This document shows positions 1 to 8,101 of a stretch of 38,962 nt of DNA, piece by piece (within the stretch, counting starts at the first letter, position 1; each line of letters begins with the position of its first letter). The stretch spans positions 1 to 38,962 of the forward strand of contig CAIURC010000171.1 of assembly GCA_903901425.1 (NCBI GenBank), read 5' to 3'. The DNA comes from an uncultured Spartobacteria bacterium. GTDB taxonomy: Bacteria; Verrucomicrobiota; Verrucomicrobiia; Chthoniobacterales; Chthoniobacteraceae. Made by a program: the position numbers and the translations under genes. The notes beneath the pieces are model-generated. The model saw nothing but the letters and a program-made list of their open reading frames with translations. It was not told the DNA's origin and did not search any database.

Positions 1-192
1 CCGCAGTCCTCCCTGCAGGCTCCCGGGTGTGGCTTTCCGCAGATGAAGGTTATGGGCCTCTTTTCGTTGGCCAGCGGAGCGCTTCTTGCCGAGGCGATTG
101 GCAGCCGGGAACACGACATCAAGCTGGCCCGACAACTCTGGTCGCACCTCAAGCAAGGCGACGTCTTGCTGGGCGACCGGGGATTCTGCGCG
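1..192 (+). pseudogene. IS4-family transposase, fragment cut at both ends
   Basis: An open frame runs in from the left window edge. It reads through F-P-Q-M-K-V-M-G-L-F-S-L, then a GALLAEAIG segment, then GDVLLGDRGFCA. The last part resembles the second catalytic Asp block of IS4-type DDE transposases (D-R-G-F/Y). The similarity stops at about position 192, where the frame enters the GGTCTGTCCCCA repeat cluster and loses protein character. The N-terminal part lies outside the window and the C-terminal catalytic Glu region is missing, so this is a dead remnant. IS4 membership is inferred from the short motif only. Confidence 0.6.
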
Positions 193-567
193 AATTTTCG
201 GATTGCGGGTCTGTCCCCAAATTCGGGCATTTGTGTGGTCTGTCCCCAAAATCTGTGTCCAAAAGTGCGCAAAAAGGCTCCGCAGTGTCGTTGCTGAGCA
301 AGCCTTTTCAAAACCGGGGGTCTGTCCCCAAAACTCCCCCAAACCTGTCCCCAGCAAACTTTGAAGGGTCTGTCCCCAGTAAGCCCGGCAACCCAAATTT
401 TCGGATTGTAGGTCTGTCCCCAAATCCGGGCATTTGTGTGGTCTGTCCCCAAAATCTGGGGGGGGTGTCTCCAGTTTCCCGAGGCGAATTCCGAATTACC
501 GCTCACGGCACTGGAGTTGCGGGGTCTGTCCCCAAAAAACTCGAAGAGTTGGGAGGCTGTCCCTGTT
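193..567 (+). repeat. Left cluster of GGTCTGTCCCCA boxes (REP-like)
   Basis: About nine copies of the box (G)GTCTGTCCCC(A) occur near 206, 236, 318, 345, 367, 411, 441, 524 and 556; the copies near 345 and 556 are degenerate. Each full box has a small GGGG/CCCC inverted-repeat character around TCTGT. A 63-base segment is duplicated at 193-255 and 396-458 with only a few differences. Positions 259-330 match the reverse complement of 38517-38588 at 65 of 72 bases by eye count, and both contain the palindrome TTGCTGAGCAA or a close variant. No coding sense was found. These look like short interspersed mobile-type repeats. Confidence 0.75.
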
Positions 568-793
568 TTCCGGCACGCTGACCTGCGCGGCCAAAATTTG
601 CGTCATCGCTCGGCACGATCGCTCGGCATTTATTCCCCGGGATACCCGTTTTTTTAGACACCGGCCGATTTGGGGAAACCCGGTCCCGCCGCCCTTTGAC
701 CCCGAGGCTTTGGCGAACGCGGCGTTGGAGGCCTCAGGCGCGCCGCTCAGTTTCCGCGCTGCACCCCAGTTGGAGACCGGAATCAGCGCCAAA
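568..793. other. Intergenic stretch without a supported gene
   Basis: Between the repeat cluster and the end of the kinase gene, neither strand shows a frame with recognisable protein features. A minus-strand TTG frame (496-792) exists but runs into the repeats. A short direct duplication (CAGCGCCAAAT-CAGCGCC) sits next to the stop codon of the kinase gene. No hairpin followed by a T-tract was recognised. Confidence 0.5.
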
Positions 794-1753
794 TCAGCGC
801 CGGAATGTATCGAGGAGCCGGGAAAATTCGGACAGGCCGGGGATTGCCGCAGCCACGTGTTTCAAGCTATCCAAAGCCGGTGGGATGTGCTCCAGAAAAT
901 GACTCCGTCCACGGACCAACCCGAGAAACCCGTAGGCACCAAGCGCCTGCATCAAACGCTGCAACGCGCAGAGGTTGTAGACAGGTTCAAAACCAGGCCC
1001 GCCTCGGTCCGGCAACTGGTTGCGGTAATGGTCAAACCAGCGGGCACGTTCGTCCATGGAAAGAGCCACGTACGGGTCAAAGAGGATCGATGCCAAGTCA
1101 TACTGCCGGAGTCCTGGACGCATTCCTTGGAAATCGATGAAACAGGTTTGCCCGTCTTTGACCACGAGGTTCTGGGACTGAAAATCCCGGTGCACGAACA
1201 CGCGCGGTAAAGCGGCCAGTTCGGCGGCGATCTCACCCAGCCTCGGGAACTGCGCCCCGGAGAGTTCCCGTCCGAAAACCCGGCCGACGCAGTTCTCGAA
1301 GAAATACCCCTGTTCCCACAGATAGAGAGCCGAGTCGAAGGCCGGCTGCAGTTTCGGATGAACGCCATCGTGCATCTGGTGGGCACGGTTGTGCAGGATG
1401 AGCAGCTCGTCCAACGCTCGCCGGTAGAGAGTCTCGCGTTCCGGATGGTTCCTGTAACTCCAGAGGTCGCGGTCCCCGAGATCCTCCATCCAGATGAGCC
1501 CGGCGTTTTCATCGTGGAGATGGATCTCCGGCACCCGGACACCGACCCGAGCCAGGAACTTGGCGATGTCGACGTAGTGCCGGTTTTCCTCGCGCTGGCT
1601 TCCGTACTTGGCGAGGATCATGGACTGCCCGTCTCCGCAGCTGATTCGGTAGAAAAAGCGGTCAGACCCGCCTTTTTCGAGCGGCTGCATTTCGAGCACC
1701 TGCCCCGAGAGCCCGGGGAAACGAAGTCGGGTTTCCTGAAGGAGTTCCTGCAT
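794..1753 (-). CDS. Aminoglycoside phosphotransferase-family sugar kinase (AmgK-like)
   Basis: A protein of about 319 residues with the kinase fold of the APH family. It has a glycine/serine-containing N-lobe segment (EKGGSDRFFYRI), the catalytic loop VFVHRDFQSQNLVV (Asp base and metal-binding Asn) and the DFG-equivalent FIDFQGMRPG followed by YDLASIL. The best functional parallel is AmgK, an anomeric kinase of MurNAc/GlcNAc in peptidoglycan recycling, because the next gene upstream encodes a sugar-1-phosphate nucleotidyltransferase, as in amgK-murU pairs. The start was set at 1753, 10 bases after the nucleotidyltransferase stop codon. Starts at 1792 or 1816 would overlap that gene. The substrate is not visible in the sequence, so other sugars remain possible. 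Confidence 0.75.
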   Translation of the reverse strand: MQELLQETRLRFPGLSGQVLEMQPLEKGGSDRFFYRISCGDGQSMILAKYGSQREENRHYVDIAKFLARVGVRVPEIHLHDENAGLIWMEDLGDRDLWSYRNHPERETLYRRALDELLILHNRAHQMHDGVHPKLQPAFDSALYLWEQGYFFENCVGRVFGRELSGAQFPRLGEIAAELAALPRVFVHRDFQSQNLVVKDGQTCFIDFQGMRPGLRQYDLASILFDPYVALSMDERARWFDHYRNQLPDRGGPGFEPVYNLCALQRLMQALGAYGFLGLVRGRSHFLEHIPPALDSLKHVAAAIPGLSEFSRLLDTFRR

Positions 1754-1763
1754 GATGTTTGGG

Positions 1764-2708
1764 CTACAAATCGGCGTCACAATGGGTTCCATGCACTGGC
1801 TGGCTTCCAGTGACAATGCACCGGCTCAGGCGGCTTCCCGGCTCGATCCTCGCACCCGGCCAGAGAATGCAATGGTCGAGAATGCACCCCGCGCCAATCA
1901 CAGCCCCGGCACCGACGGCAGTCGCACCCCGGAGTTCCGCGTTGGGATCGACCACGGCATCCGGGCTGATCCATGGCCCGTTGCCGGCGCGGGCTTGGTG
2001 AACAGCCAGGTACTGCTCGCGGGTTCCGAGATCCCACCATTCTCCCTCGTCCACACAGACTCCCCCCAAAGCGGCTCCAGCCCGGATCATTTCGATGAAA
2101 ACCGGCACCACCCCCAGCTTCTGGCCCGGCGGGATCCGGGCTAGGAATTCGGGTTCCACCACGTAGACGCCCGTGAACAAAAAACTAGCGGGATGGTCTG
2201 GCCGGATCCTGCAACCGATGTCGGTCACGCGTCCGGAAGCGGCGTCCCAAGAGACTTGGAGCGGTCCGCCGTGAGAACGGAGCACCAGAGTGACCTCGTT
2301 ACCGGAGGCGTGGTGGGCGTCAAAAATCCGTCGCAGGGGAAGGTCGGTGAGAATATCGCCGTTGTAGACCACGAAAGGCCTGTTCCGCAGGAGGGGCTCG
2401 GCATTTTTGAGGCCGCCGGCCGTTTCGAGCACTACAGGCTGTTCGTCCACAAACTGAAGCGGGCATCCGGCGTGCATGGCCTCTGGAAAGGCACGTGCAT
2501 ATTCAGCGGACAACCAGTGGGTGTTAACCACAAAACGGCGAACCCCAGAGGCAATCAGATGGTCAAATGCATGGGTGATGAGAGGCCGGTTTTCGACTGG
2601 GATCAACGGCTTCGGGAGGCGCTGGGTGAGCGCCTTCAGGCGGGTCCCGAGACCGGCTCCGAGCACAAAAGCGGTTTCGGGAATGAACGGATGAGACTGA
2701 GGCGCCAT
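1764..2708 (-). CDS. Sugar-1-phosphate nucleotidyltransferase with hexapeptide tail (MurU-like)
   Basis: A protein of about 314 residues. Near the N-terminus it has the nucleotidyltransferase signature LGAGLGTRLKALTQRLPKPL, with the Lys that contacts the phosphates, then VVYNGDILTDL with the metal-binding Asp, and GEWWDLGTREQYLAVH near residue 230. The last 70 or so residues form hexapeptide repeats (GAVIGAGCILDHCILW) of a left-handed beta helix, which classical MurU lacks. It should make an NDP-sugar in the cytoplasm from the product of the adjacent kinase. The ATG at 2708 was chosen because GGAG lies just upstream, overlapping the sufT stop codon; a longer frame to 2867 would lie inside sufT. 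A mannose-1-phosphate guanylyltransferase or heptose nucleotidyltransferase role is an alternative. Confidence 0.75.
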   Translation of the reverse strand: MAPQSHPFIPETAFVLGAGLGTRLKALTQRLPKPLIPVENRPLITHAFDHLIASGVRRFVVNTHWLSAEYARAFPEAMHAGCPLQFVDEQPVVLETAGGLKNAEPLLRNRPFVVYNGDILTDLPLRRIFDAHHASGNEVTLVLRSHGGPLQVSWDAASGRVTDIGCRIRPDHPASFLFTGVYVVEPEFLARIPPGQKLGVVPVFIEMIRAGAALGGVCVDEGEWWDLGTREQYLAVHQARAGNGPWISPDAVVDPNAELRGATAVGAGAVIGAGCILDHCILWPGARIEPGSRLSRCIVTGSQPVHGTHCDADL

Positions 2709-2713
2709 TGCGG

Positions 2714-3256
2714 CTACTCCATGCCGAGACGGGCGCGGCCTTCGGGCGAGATCCGGTCGGGAGTCCACGGCGGATCCCAGACGAGCTCGACATCCGCCCG
2801 GTCCACGCCGGTGATGCCGAGGATTCGCTGGCGGGCATCGGCAGCGAGGGAGGGCCCCATGCCGCAACCGGGCGCGGTGAGCGTCATTTTAACTGCAACA
2901 TCCCGGCCGCCTCCGGGGGTGGTCTGGATATCGACGCTGTAAATCAGGCCGAGGTCGACGATGTTCACCGGGATTTCCGGGTCGTAACAGTTGCGGAGCT
3001 GGTCCCACACCTTTTCCTCGGTAAACGGACCGCCGTCCTCCGGGCCGGTGCCCGGAAGTTCGCGTCCGAGGGCATCGGCGTCCCGGCCCTGGATCCGAAA
3101 GAGTCCCGGATGGTTGCCGGCATGGACGGTGAATGTGCCGCCGAGGGATTGGGTGATGAGGACGGCCGTGCCGGCCTCCAACGGGAATTCCTCGCCGCTC
3201 GGGATCCGGGTGGCGGTAACCGCCCGGGACAATTCGATGAAACCTTCGTGGCTCAT
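2714..3256 (-). CDS. sufT: SufT-type Fe-S assembly protein (MIP18/DUF59 family)
   Basis: 180 residues. The N-terminal third is the extension typical of SufT. The C-terminal MIP18 domain carries VNIVDLGLIYSVDI, the family hallmark, and TAPGCGMGPSLAADAR with its conserved Cys. Members help mature or repair Fe-S clusters in the cytosol. It is followed five bases later by the nucleotidyltransferase gene, whose ribosome site overlaps this stop codon, so the two may be co-transcribed. No other suf gene is in the window. The ATG at 3256 gives the usual start of the family but has no clear Shine-Dalgarno sequence. Confidence 0.85.
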   Translation of the reverse strand: MSHEGFIELSRAVTATRIPSGEEFPLEAGTAVLITQSLGGTFTVHAGNHPGLFRIQGRDADALGRELPGTGPEDGGPFTEEKVWDQLRNCYDPEIPVNIVDLGLIYSVDIQTTPGGGRDVAVKMTLTAPGCGMGPSLAADARQRILGITGVDRADVELVWDPPWTPDRISPEGRARLGME

Positions 3257-3289
3257 GGGGTGATGGATGGGAAACGATCTTGAAAACGA

Positions 3290-3655
3290 TCAGCGCTGCA
3301 CTTTCCAGCGGGTCTCGGGATTCAGGTTGATTTCCTCCTCCCTGACATCGAACCCGCAAACCCGCATGAGATAGGCCACGCCCTCCTGGGTGGCCATGGT
3401 CTGTTTGAGGCTGTTGGCAAAAATCTCGATGTACTCCTTGTAACTGTCGAGTGCGAGGCTGCCCTCGGAGACGTACCGCGCCAATTCCTGGTCATGCTGC
3501 TCGATCATCTCGAACAAAGCCCGCCGGAGCCGGGTCCGCATCACCGGATCCACAACAAGCCGGAACGGGTTGGCCGCAGGATCCGAAGGCAGCGGACCAT
3601 CGGCGAGTTCAAACGAAAAATTCGCGAGGGAAAGTTCGGTGCTGGTTTCTTTCAT
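3290..3655 (-). CDS. Unknown small soluble protein, 121 residues
   Basis: I do not recognise a family. The product is acidic to neutral and soluble, without a signal peptide or membrane segment. The middle (about residues 35-95) is predicted to be mostly helical, with an Arg-rich stretch MRTRLRRALFEMIEQHDQEL and a SYKEYIEIFANSL segment; a hydrophobic YLMRVCGF lies near the C-terminus. It lies 33 bases upstream of sufT on the same strand and is probably the first gene of that group. The frame has strong GC bias at third positions, which supports coding. It is divergent from the helicase gene, with the promoters presumably in 3656-3789. Confidence 0.65.
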   Translation of the reverse strand: MKETSTELSLANFSFELADGPLPSDPAANPFRLVVDPVMRTRLRRALFEMIEQHDQELARYVSEGSLALDSYKEYIEIFANSLKQTMATQEGVAYLMRVCGFDVREEEINLNPETRWKVQR

Positions 3656-3789
3656 GGTGACGGGGCGTTGCGCGATCCGGAATCCTCAGCCATCCCCCGC
3701 CCCTGCGAAAGTGTTTTGTTCGGAATCGCGTGGGGACACGCCGCTCTTTTGCTTTTATCCGGGCGAAATCTGCTACGATGCGGGGTCAC

Positions 3790-4944
3790 ATGCAGAGCAC
3801 ATTTACCGAACTCGGCCTGGACGCGCGTCTGGCGGCCGTCCTTGAAAAGCAGCGGATCACGACCCCGACCCCGATCCAGGCGCTTTCGCTGCCGGCGATT
3901 GCGGCGGGCGACTCGGTTTATCTCCATGCCGAGACGGGCTCTGGAAAGACCCTCGCGTACCTGCTCCCGCTGTTGAGCCGGATTGACCCGGGCCAACCCG
4001 GGCCACAGGTGCTGGTCCTTGCGCCCACGCACGAACTGGCCATCCAAATCCAAAAACAAGCGACGGACCTTGTGGTCGGGTCAGGAACAGCGGTCAAAAC
4101 CCTGCTGCTGATCGGTGGGACTTCACTGGACCGGCAGCTTGAAAAGCTCAAAAAAAAGCCGCACCTCCTCGTTGGGTCGCCGGGCAGGATTCAGGACCTG
4201 ATCCGGAGCGGCAAACTCAAACCCGCCCATCTGCGCGCGGTGGTGCTGGACGAAGTGGACACCCTGCTCGGAGCCGAGTCGCAGGAGACCGTGCTGCGCA
4301 TCCTCAAAAGCATACCCCCCGCTCGCCAACTGGTGTTCGCCTCGGCCACCACCCAGCCTGCCTGCACCGAAACCGTCCGGAACATTGCCCCCACCTGCCG
4401 CCTTTTGGAGCCGGAACCGGAACCGGTCAACCCGCTGATCCGCCACGCGTTTCTGGTGTGCGAAGAACGGGACAAACCGGAGGTGCTTCGGAAACTCATC
4501 CATGCCGCGCAGCCCGAACGGGCTCTGGTCTTTGTGCACCGGCATTCCACGGCGGAAGAGGTCGCTGCCAAACTCGCCCACCATCATCTCCAGGCAGCCG
4601 ATCTCCACGGCGCGTTCCACAAGGAAGACCGGAAACGGGCCATGGAAGATTTCCGCGCCGGTAGGACCCGGATCCTGATTGCCTCTGACCTCGCCGCGCG
4701 CGGGATCGACATCCAAGGCGTGTCCCACGTGTTCAACCTGGACGCGCCTTCACAGAGCAAAGCCTATCTCCACCGGACCGGTCGGACCGGTCGGGCTGGA
4801 GTTCCAGGAACCGCCATCTCGATCCTCACCGTGCCCGAAACCCGACTGGTCCGGCGGTACGCGCAGGAGTTGGGGATTCGGATCGCAGAAGTCCGCCTCA
4901 GGAACGGCCAGATCCAGCCAGCGCAGCCTGTCGAAGACGCCTGA
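3790..4944 (+). CDS. DEAD-box RNA helicase (box II reads DEVD)
   Basis: 384 residues, essentially the minimal two-RecA-domain core without a C-terminal extension. Visible motifs in order: the Q-motif region with TPTPIQ (about residue 22), Walker A AETGSGKT (about 47), PTHELAIQ, GG, SPGR (motif Ib), LDEVD (motif II, about 153), SAT (motif III) and HRTGRTGR (motif VI, about 327). It should be an ATP-dependent RNA-remodelling enzyme of the cytoplasm. The third residue of the DEAD box is Val, an allowed but less common variant. The ATG at 3790 has CGGGG six bases upstream; starts at 3778 and 3730 are also possible. It is convergent with the esterase gene. Confidence 0.92.
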   Translation: MQSTFTELGLDARLAAVLEKQRITTPTPIQALSLPAIAAGDSVYLHAETGSGKTLAYLLPLLSRIDPGQPGPQVLVLAPTHELAIQIQKQATDLVVGSGTAVKTLLLIGGTSLDRQLEKLKKKPHLLVGSPGRIQDLIRSGKLKPAHLRAVVLDEVDTLLGAESQETVLRILKSIPPARQLVFASATTQPACTETVRNIAPTCRLLEPEPEPVNPLIRHAFLVCEERDKPEVLRKLIHAAQPERALVFVHRHSTAEEVAAKLAHHHLQAADLHGAFHKEDRKRAMEDFRAGRTRILIASDLAARGIDIQGVSHVFNLDAPSQSKAYLHRTGRTGRAGVPGTAISILTVPETRLVRRYAQELGIRIAEVRLRNGQIQPAQPVEDA

Positions 4945-5004
4945 TTCCAAGGGCCAGCCTCTCCACAGGCAGCACCCGCCCAAAGACCACCGCCCAAGAA
5001 CCGC

Positions 5005-6567
5005 TCAGAACTTGTCGGCCGTGACCGCCGGAAAGGAGTCCGTCCGGAACGGACTGGCAGGCAACCCCGCGCCATTGATGAGATTCGGTTCGGCATCCTC
5101 CCGCCATGCGAACCGGACAGCCACGGGCTTCGGGACCGCGGGGCTTTGGACCACCAGAGAGTCCCCGTCCACGACAGCCTGTGCCTCGACAAACTTCTGG
5201 TCCTCACCGGCAATGCTAAAGTGGGTGAGCGCCTTGCCGTCCCTCGCCTTCAAACCGGCTCCATGATCAAACCGGACCCGGATTTTTCCGGATTCGACCT
5301 TGGCCTCCTTGTAGAGTGGGCCGGAGAACTCCAGTCCCTTTTTGCCGTACTCCTGGGTCAATGCCCAGAGTGCGAGCCGCAGGCCAACGTCCTGTTTATT
5401 TTTGGGATGGATATCCTGGATGTTGCCGATGTCGGTGGTGACAGCCATGCCCGTCTTGGGGACCGTGCGCAGGGTGTGGAGTTGGGCATCCCAGAGTTCA
5501 GCGCACGGAGTGCAGTCCGCGTCAGGTTTGGTGCGGTTGTAGCCGAAAGGTGCGAGTTGAACGAAGTAGAACGGGAAGTCGCCTTGGGCGAAGTCTGCGC
5601 GCCAGTTGCCGATCATTGCTGGGAACAGGGAACGGTACTGAAATGCGCGGCCGACGTTCGATTCGCCCTGATACCAGATGGCCCCGCGGATCTGGAGATT
5701 CAGAAGGGGGGCAATCATCCCGTTGTAAAGGTTACAAGGGTAGTTCGGGCCGTCCGAAACCCGCTGGGCAAGCGCGGGTTTCCTCGGGGCGGGCTTGCCC
5801 TCCTCCTTTGCCTTGGCCGCCGCAGTGGTCCATGCCGCAAGGGCGCGCTCGTAGGACTCCTTGGCCTTCGCGGGATCGAACTCCTTCGCCGAAGTCTCGT
5901 AACGGTCAATCATCGGCTTGAAGGCCGGATTTGCCTCGAGGCTCTTGCGGCTCATCCACGCCTCCACCACGGTGCCCCCCCAGTTGCTGCCCACCAGACC
6001 AACCGGGACCCCGCCCAGTTGCCGGTGCAGTTCGCGCCCAAAGAAATAACCGACCGCCGAGAAGTCGGGCACAGTTTCCGGAGCGCAGACCACCCAAGCT
6101 CCCTTCACATCGTCCAGCGGGCTGGCCGAGATCGCATGCTGCACCTTGAAATGGCGGATCTTGGGGAACTTGGCAGCCGCCGCCTCCTCCTCCGGTTTCT
6201 CGGCCCTCGCAACGGTCCACTCCATGTTGGACTGACCCGAGCACACCCAAAGTTCGCCCACTAGGACATCGCTCACGGTGAGCCGGTTGCGCCCTTCCAC
6301 GGCCAGTTGGTGCGGCCCCTGTCCGGCGGGCAACGCAACACTGACCCGCCATTTTCCGTCCGCGCCTGCTGCGGTCTCGGCTTTGCTGCCGCCGAGATCC
6401 ACCCGGACTTTTTCCGCAGGATCCGCCCAGCCCCAGATCACTGCGGGCTTTCCCCCCTGCAAAACCAGATGGTCGCTCAGAATGGATGGGAGCCGAACAT
6501 CCGCCAGAGCGGCTCCGGCGAGGGTCAGGAACGGAATGGAGAAGAGCAGGTGCGGGGAGACTTTCAT
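5005..6567 (-). CDS. Secreted sialate O-acetylesterase
   Basis: About 520 residues. A signal peptide (MKVSPHLLFSIPFLTLAGAA) supports the start at 6567; the longer frame to 6636 would add a non-signal N-terminus. Catalytic blocks of the SGNH/DUF303 family are visible: CSGQSNMEW with the nucleophilic Ser (about residue 110), GAIWYQGESN (about 296) and QDIHPKNK with the Asp-x-x-His-type pair (about 382). It removes O-acetyl groups from sialic acid or, in PVC bacteria, probably from other acetylated polysaccharides outside the cytoplasm. It stands next to a secreted FG-GAP protein on the same strand, which fits a polysaccharide-handling pair. Confidence 0.88.
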   Translation of the reverse strand: MKVSPHLLFSIPFLTLAGAALADVRLPSILSDHLVLQGGKPAVIWGWADPAEKVRVDLGGSKAETAAGADGKWRVSVALPAGQGPHQLAVEGRNRLTVSDVLVGELWVCSGQSNMEWTVARAEKPEEEAAAAKFPKIRHFKVQHAISASPLDDVKGAWVVCAPETVPDFSAVGYFFGRELHRQLGGVPVGLVGSNWGGTVVEAWMSRKSLEANPAFKPMIDRYETSAKEFDPAKAKESYERALAAWTTAAAKAKEEGKPAPRKPALAQRVSDGPNYPCNLYNGMIAPLLNLQIRGAIWYQGESNVGRAFQYRSLFPAMIGNWRADFAQGDFPFYFVQLAPFGYNRTKPDADCTPCAELWDAQLHTLRTVPKTGMAVTTDIGNIQDIHPKNKQDVGLRLALWALTQEYGKKGLEFSGPLYKEAKVESGKIRVRFDHGAGLKARDGKALTHFSIAGEDQKFVEAQAVVDGDSLVVQSPAVPKPVAVRFAWREDAEPNLINGAGLPASPFRTDSFPAVTADKF

Positions 6568-6675
6568 GGGGGAAGTAGGTGGGGAATCCCGGTGGAACCG
6601 GGAGCACCAGTGTCCATTCCTTGAGCCCGGAATCAACCGATTTTTAAGGAGCTGAAAGACAGCGGGATGTCCGCG

Positions 6676-7875
6676 TCATTGCTGGAGGAAAACAAAGACG
6701 CCTTTTTTGTTCCCGACAACGATGTCGGTCTTGCCGTCCTTGTTCAGGTCGCCCGGTGTGACCTGGGTGCCAACGCCGCTGTCGACATCAATCAGATGAG
6801 GGACGAGCTCCGCGCCGCCCTTGCCATCCCGCTTCAACTGGAACCAGTAGAGGACGGGATCGGCGTTGGGTTCCTCGTCCTTGGAGGGGCCATGCGCCCA
6901 GCGGCGTTTGCCGGTGACCACGTCCAGGAGTCCGTCCCCATCGACATCGGCGAGGGCCATGGCGTGGAGCTGGCTAAACTTGACCTTGTGCGGGCTCTCT
7001 TCCTCGGTGGCCCCCATGAGGCGGTGTTCGAGGAAAGTTCCATCCGGTTTCTGCTCGAACCAACCGAACCCGTACCCGTGGGCGTCGTAGCTGGTGACCA
7101 CATCGTTCCTGCCGTCCCCGTTTACATCGGTGACCAGCATGTTGGATCCGCCCCGGGCACCGGCGGGACCAAACGGCCCGGCGTGGAAAACCCAGTCATG
7201 GTCTTCGCGGGTGTCGGCGGGTTGTTCGAACCAGCCCTCCTTGGTAAGGAGGTCGGGACGCCCGTCCCCGTTGACGTCGCCGGCGCCATAGCCGTGGGTG
7301 TACTTGAAGTATTTCTTGGCGTTTTCCGGGGTGTACGGCGTGATCGGGCGGTACCGGGCCTCGCCGAACGGGTTTTCCCAGTTCACCTGAGCGTATCCGA
7401 GCCGGCCGAGGGCATGGAAAATCAACTCCGGTTTGCCGTCCTTGTTCATGTCGTGCAACGCCGGCGATTCGTTGTCGGTTCCGTTGAACACCACATGCTT
7501 TTTCCAAGGCCCGGTCGCGTTTTTGGGGTTCTCGAAGACCCAGGTTTCCTTGCCCGGCCATGAAAACACGAGGATGTCGCTCCAGCCGTCGCCGTTGAAG
7601 TCGTGGGTGAAAGTCAGGAAATAATCGCTGTATCCCTTGGCGGGATCGTACGGCTTTTCAGCCGGAGCGGTGTATTCGACGCGGGTCTTAAAGTCGGGTC
7701 CTTTCCAGATGTAGGGACCGGCGCAGACATCGGCATTTCCATCGTGATCGAAGTCGGCGAAGTGAGCGCCCTCAGCGACGAATTCCTCGGTGAGAGTGAA
7801 CTTTTTGAACGTGGGCTGGCCGGCCAGAACAGGAACCGAAAGAGCGATGAGGGGGAGGAGGATTCGGGTAACCAT
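6676..7875 (-). CDS. Secreted FG-GAP/VCBS-repeat beta-propeller protein
   Basis: 399 residues beginning with a signal peptide (MVTRILLPLIALSVPVLAGQ). The ATG at 7875 was preferred over 7896 because it gives a compact signal sequence. At least six calcium-binding loops of the D-x-N/D-x-D-G type repeat through the chain: DFDHDGNADV, DFNGDGWSDI, DMNKDGKPEL, DVNGDGRPDL, DVNGDGRNDV, DVDGDGLLDV and DLNKDGKTDI. They match the FG-GAP repeats of seven-bladed propellers in secreted or surface proteins. No catalytic domain is visible. A polysaccharide-binding or adhesive role is inferred only. It lies upstream of the esterase gene, about 108 bases away. Confidence 0.85.
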   Translation of the reverse strand: MVTRILLPLIALSVPVLAGQPTFKKFTLTEEFVAEGAHFADFDHDGNADVCAGPYIWKGPDFKTRVEYTAPAEKPYDPAKGYSDYFLTFTHDFNGDGWSDILVFSWPGKETWVFENPKNATGPWKKHVVFNGTDNESPALHDMNKDGKPELIFHALGRLGYAQVNWENPFGEARYRPITPYTPENAKKYFKYTHGYGAGDVNGDGRPDLLTKEGWFEQPADTREDHDWVFHAGPFGPAGARGGSNMLVTDVNGDGRNDVVTSYDAHGYGFGWFEQKPDGTFLEHRLMGATEEESPHKVKFSQLHAMALADVDGDGLLDVVTGKRRWAHGPSKDEEPNADPVLYWFQLKRDGKGGAELVPHLIDVDSGVGTQVTPGDLNKDGKTDIVVGNKKGVFVFLQQ

Positions 7876-8101
7876 GGGGATTGTTTGGAAAGACAACCGC
7901 CGAACCTACCCGGAGTCGCACAGAAATCTGTTTTTTTCCGCTTTTTTTGCAGAATCCACCCCGGATTTAACCAAAACCAGCGGGGGACTGCGCGGAACAC
8001 CGCACTTTCCCGATTCCGCGGATGGACCGCGCGAATCCACGGCAGCGCGTCAGGCGTCGAAAATTCTTTGCGCTCCGTCGGCTCCGGGCAAGGATGCGGG
8101 G

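Noticed and set aside
193-567. CRISPR array
   Set aside because: The boxes are short (about 12 bases), irregularly spaced and embedded in larger duplicated segments; there is no constant repeat length and no cas gene.
496-792. Minus-strand TTG frame after the kinase gene
   Set aside because: It ends inside the repeat cluster, has a poor start, and shows no recognisable feature.
434-1210. Long plus-strand frame of 258 codons over the repeat cluster and the kinase gene
   Set aside because: It begins in the repeats and runs antisense to the phosphotransferase gene; the protein has no domain character.
5146-6264. 372-codon plus-strand frame
   Set aside because: It is antisense to the sialate O-acetylesterase, whose catalytic motifs are intact; it is a high-GC shadow frame.
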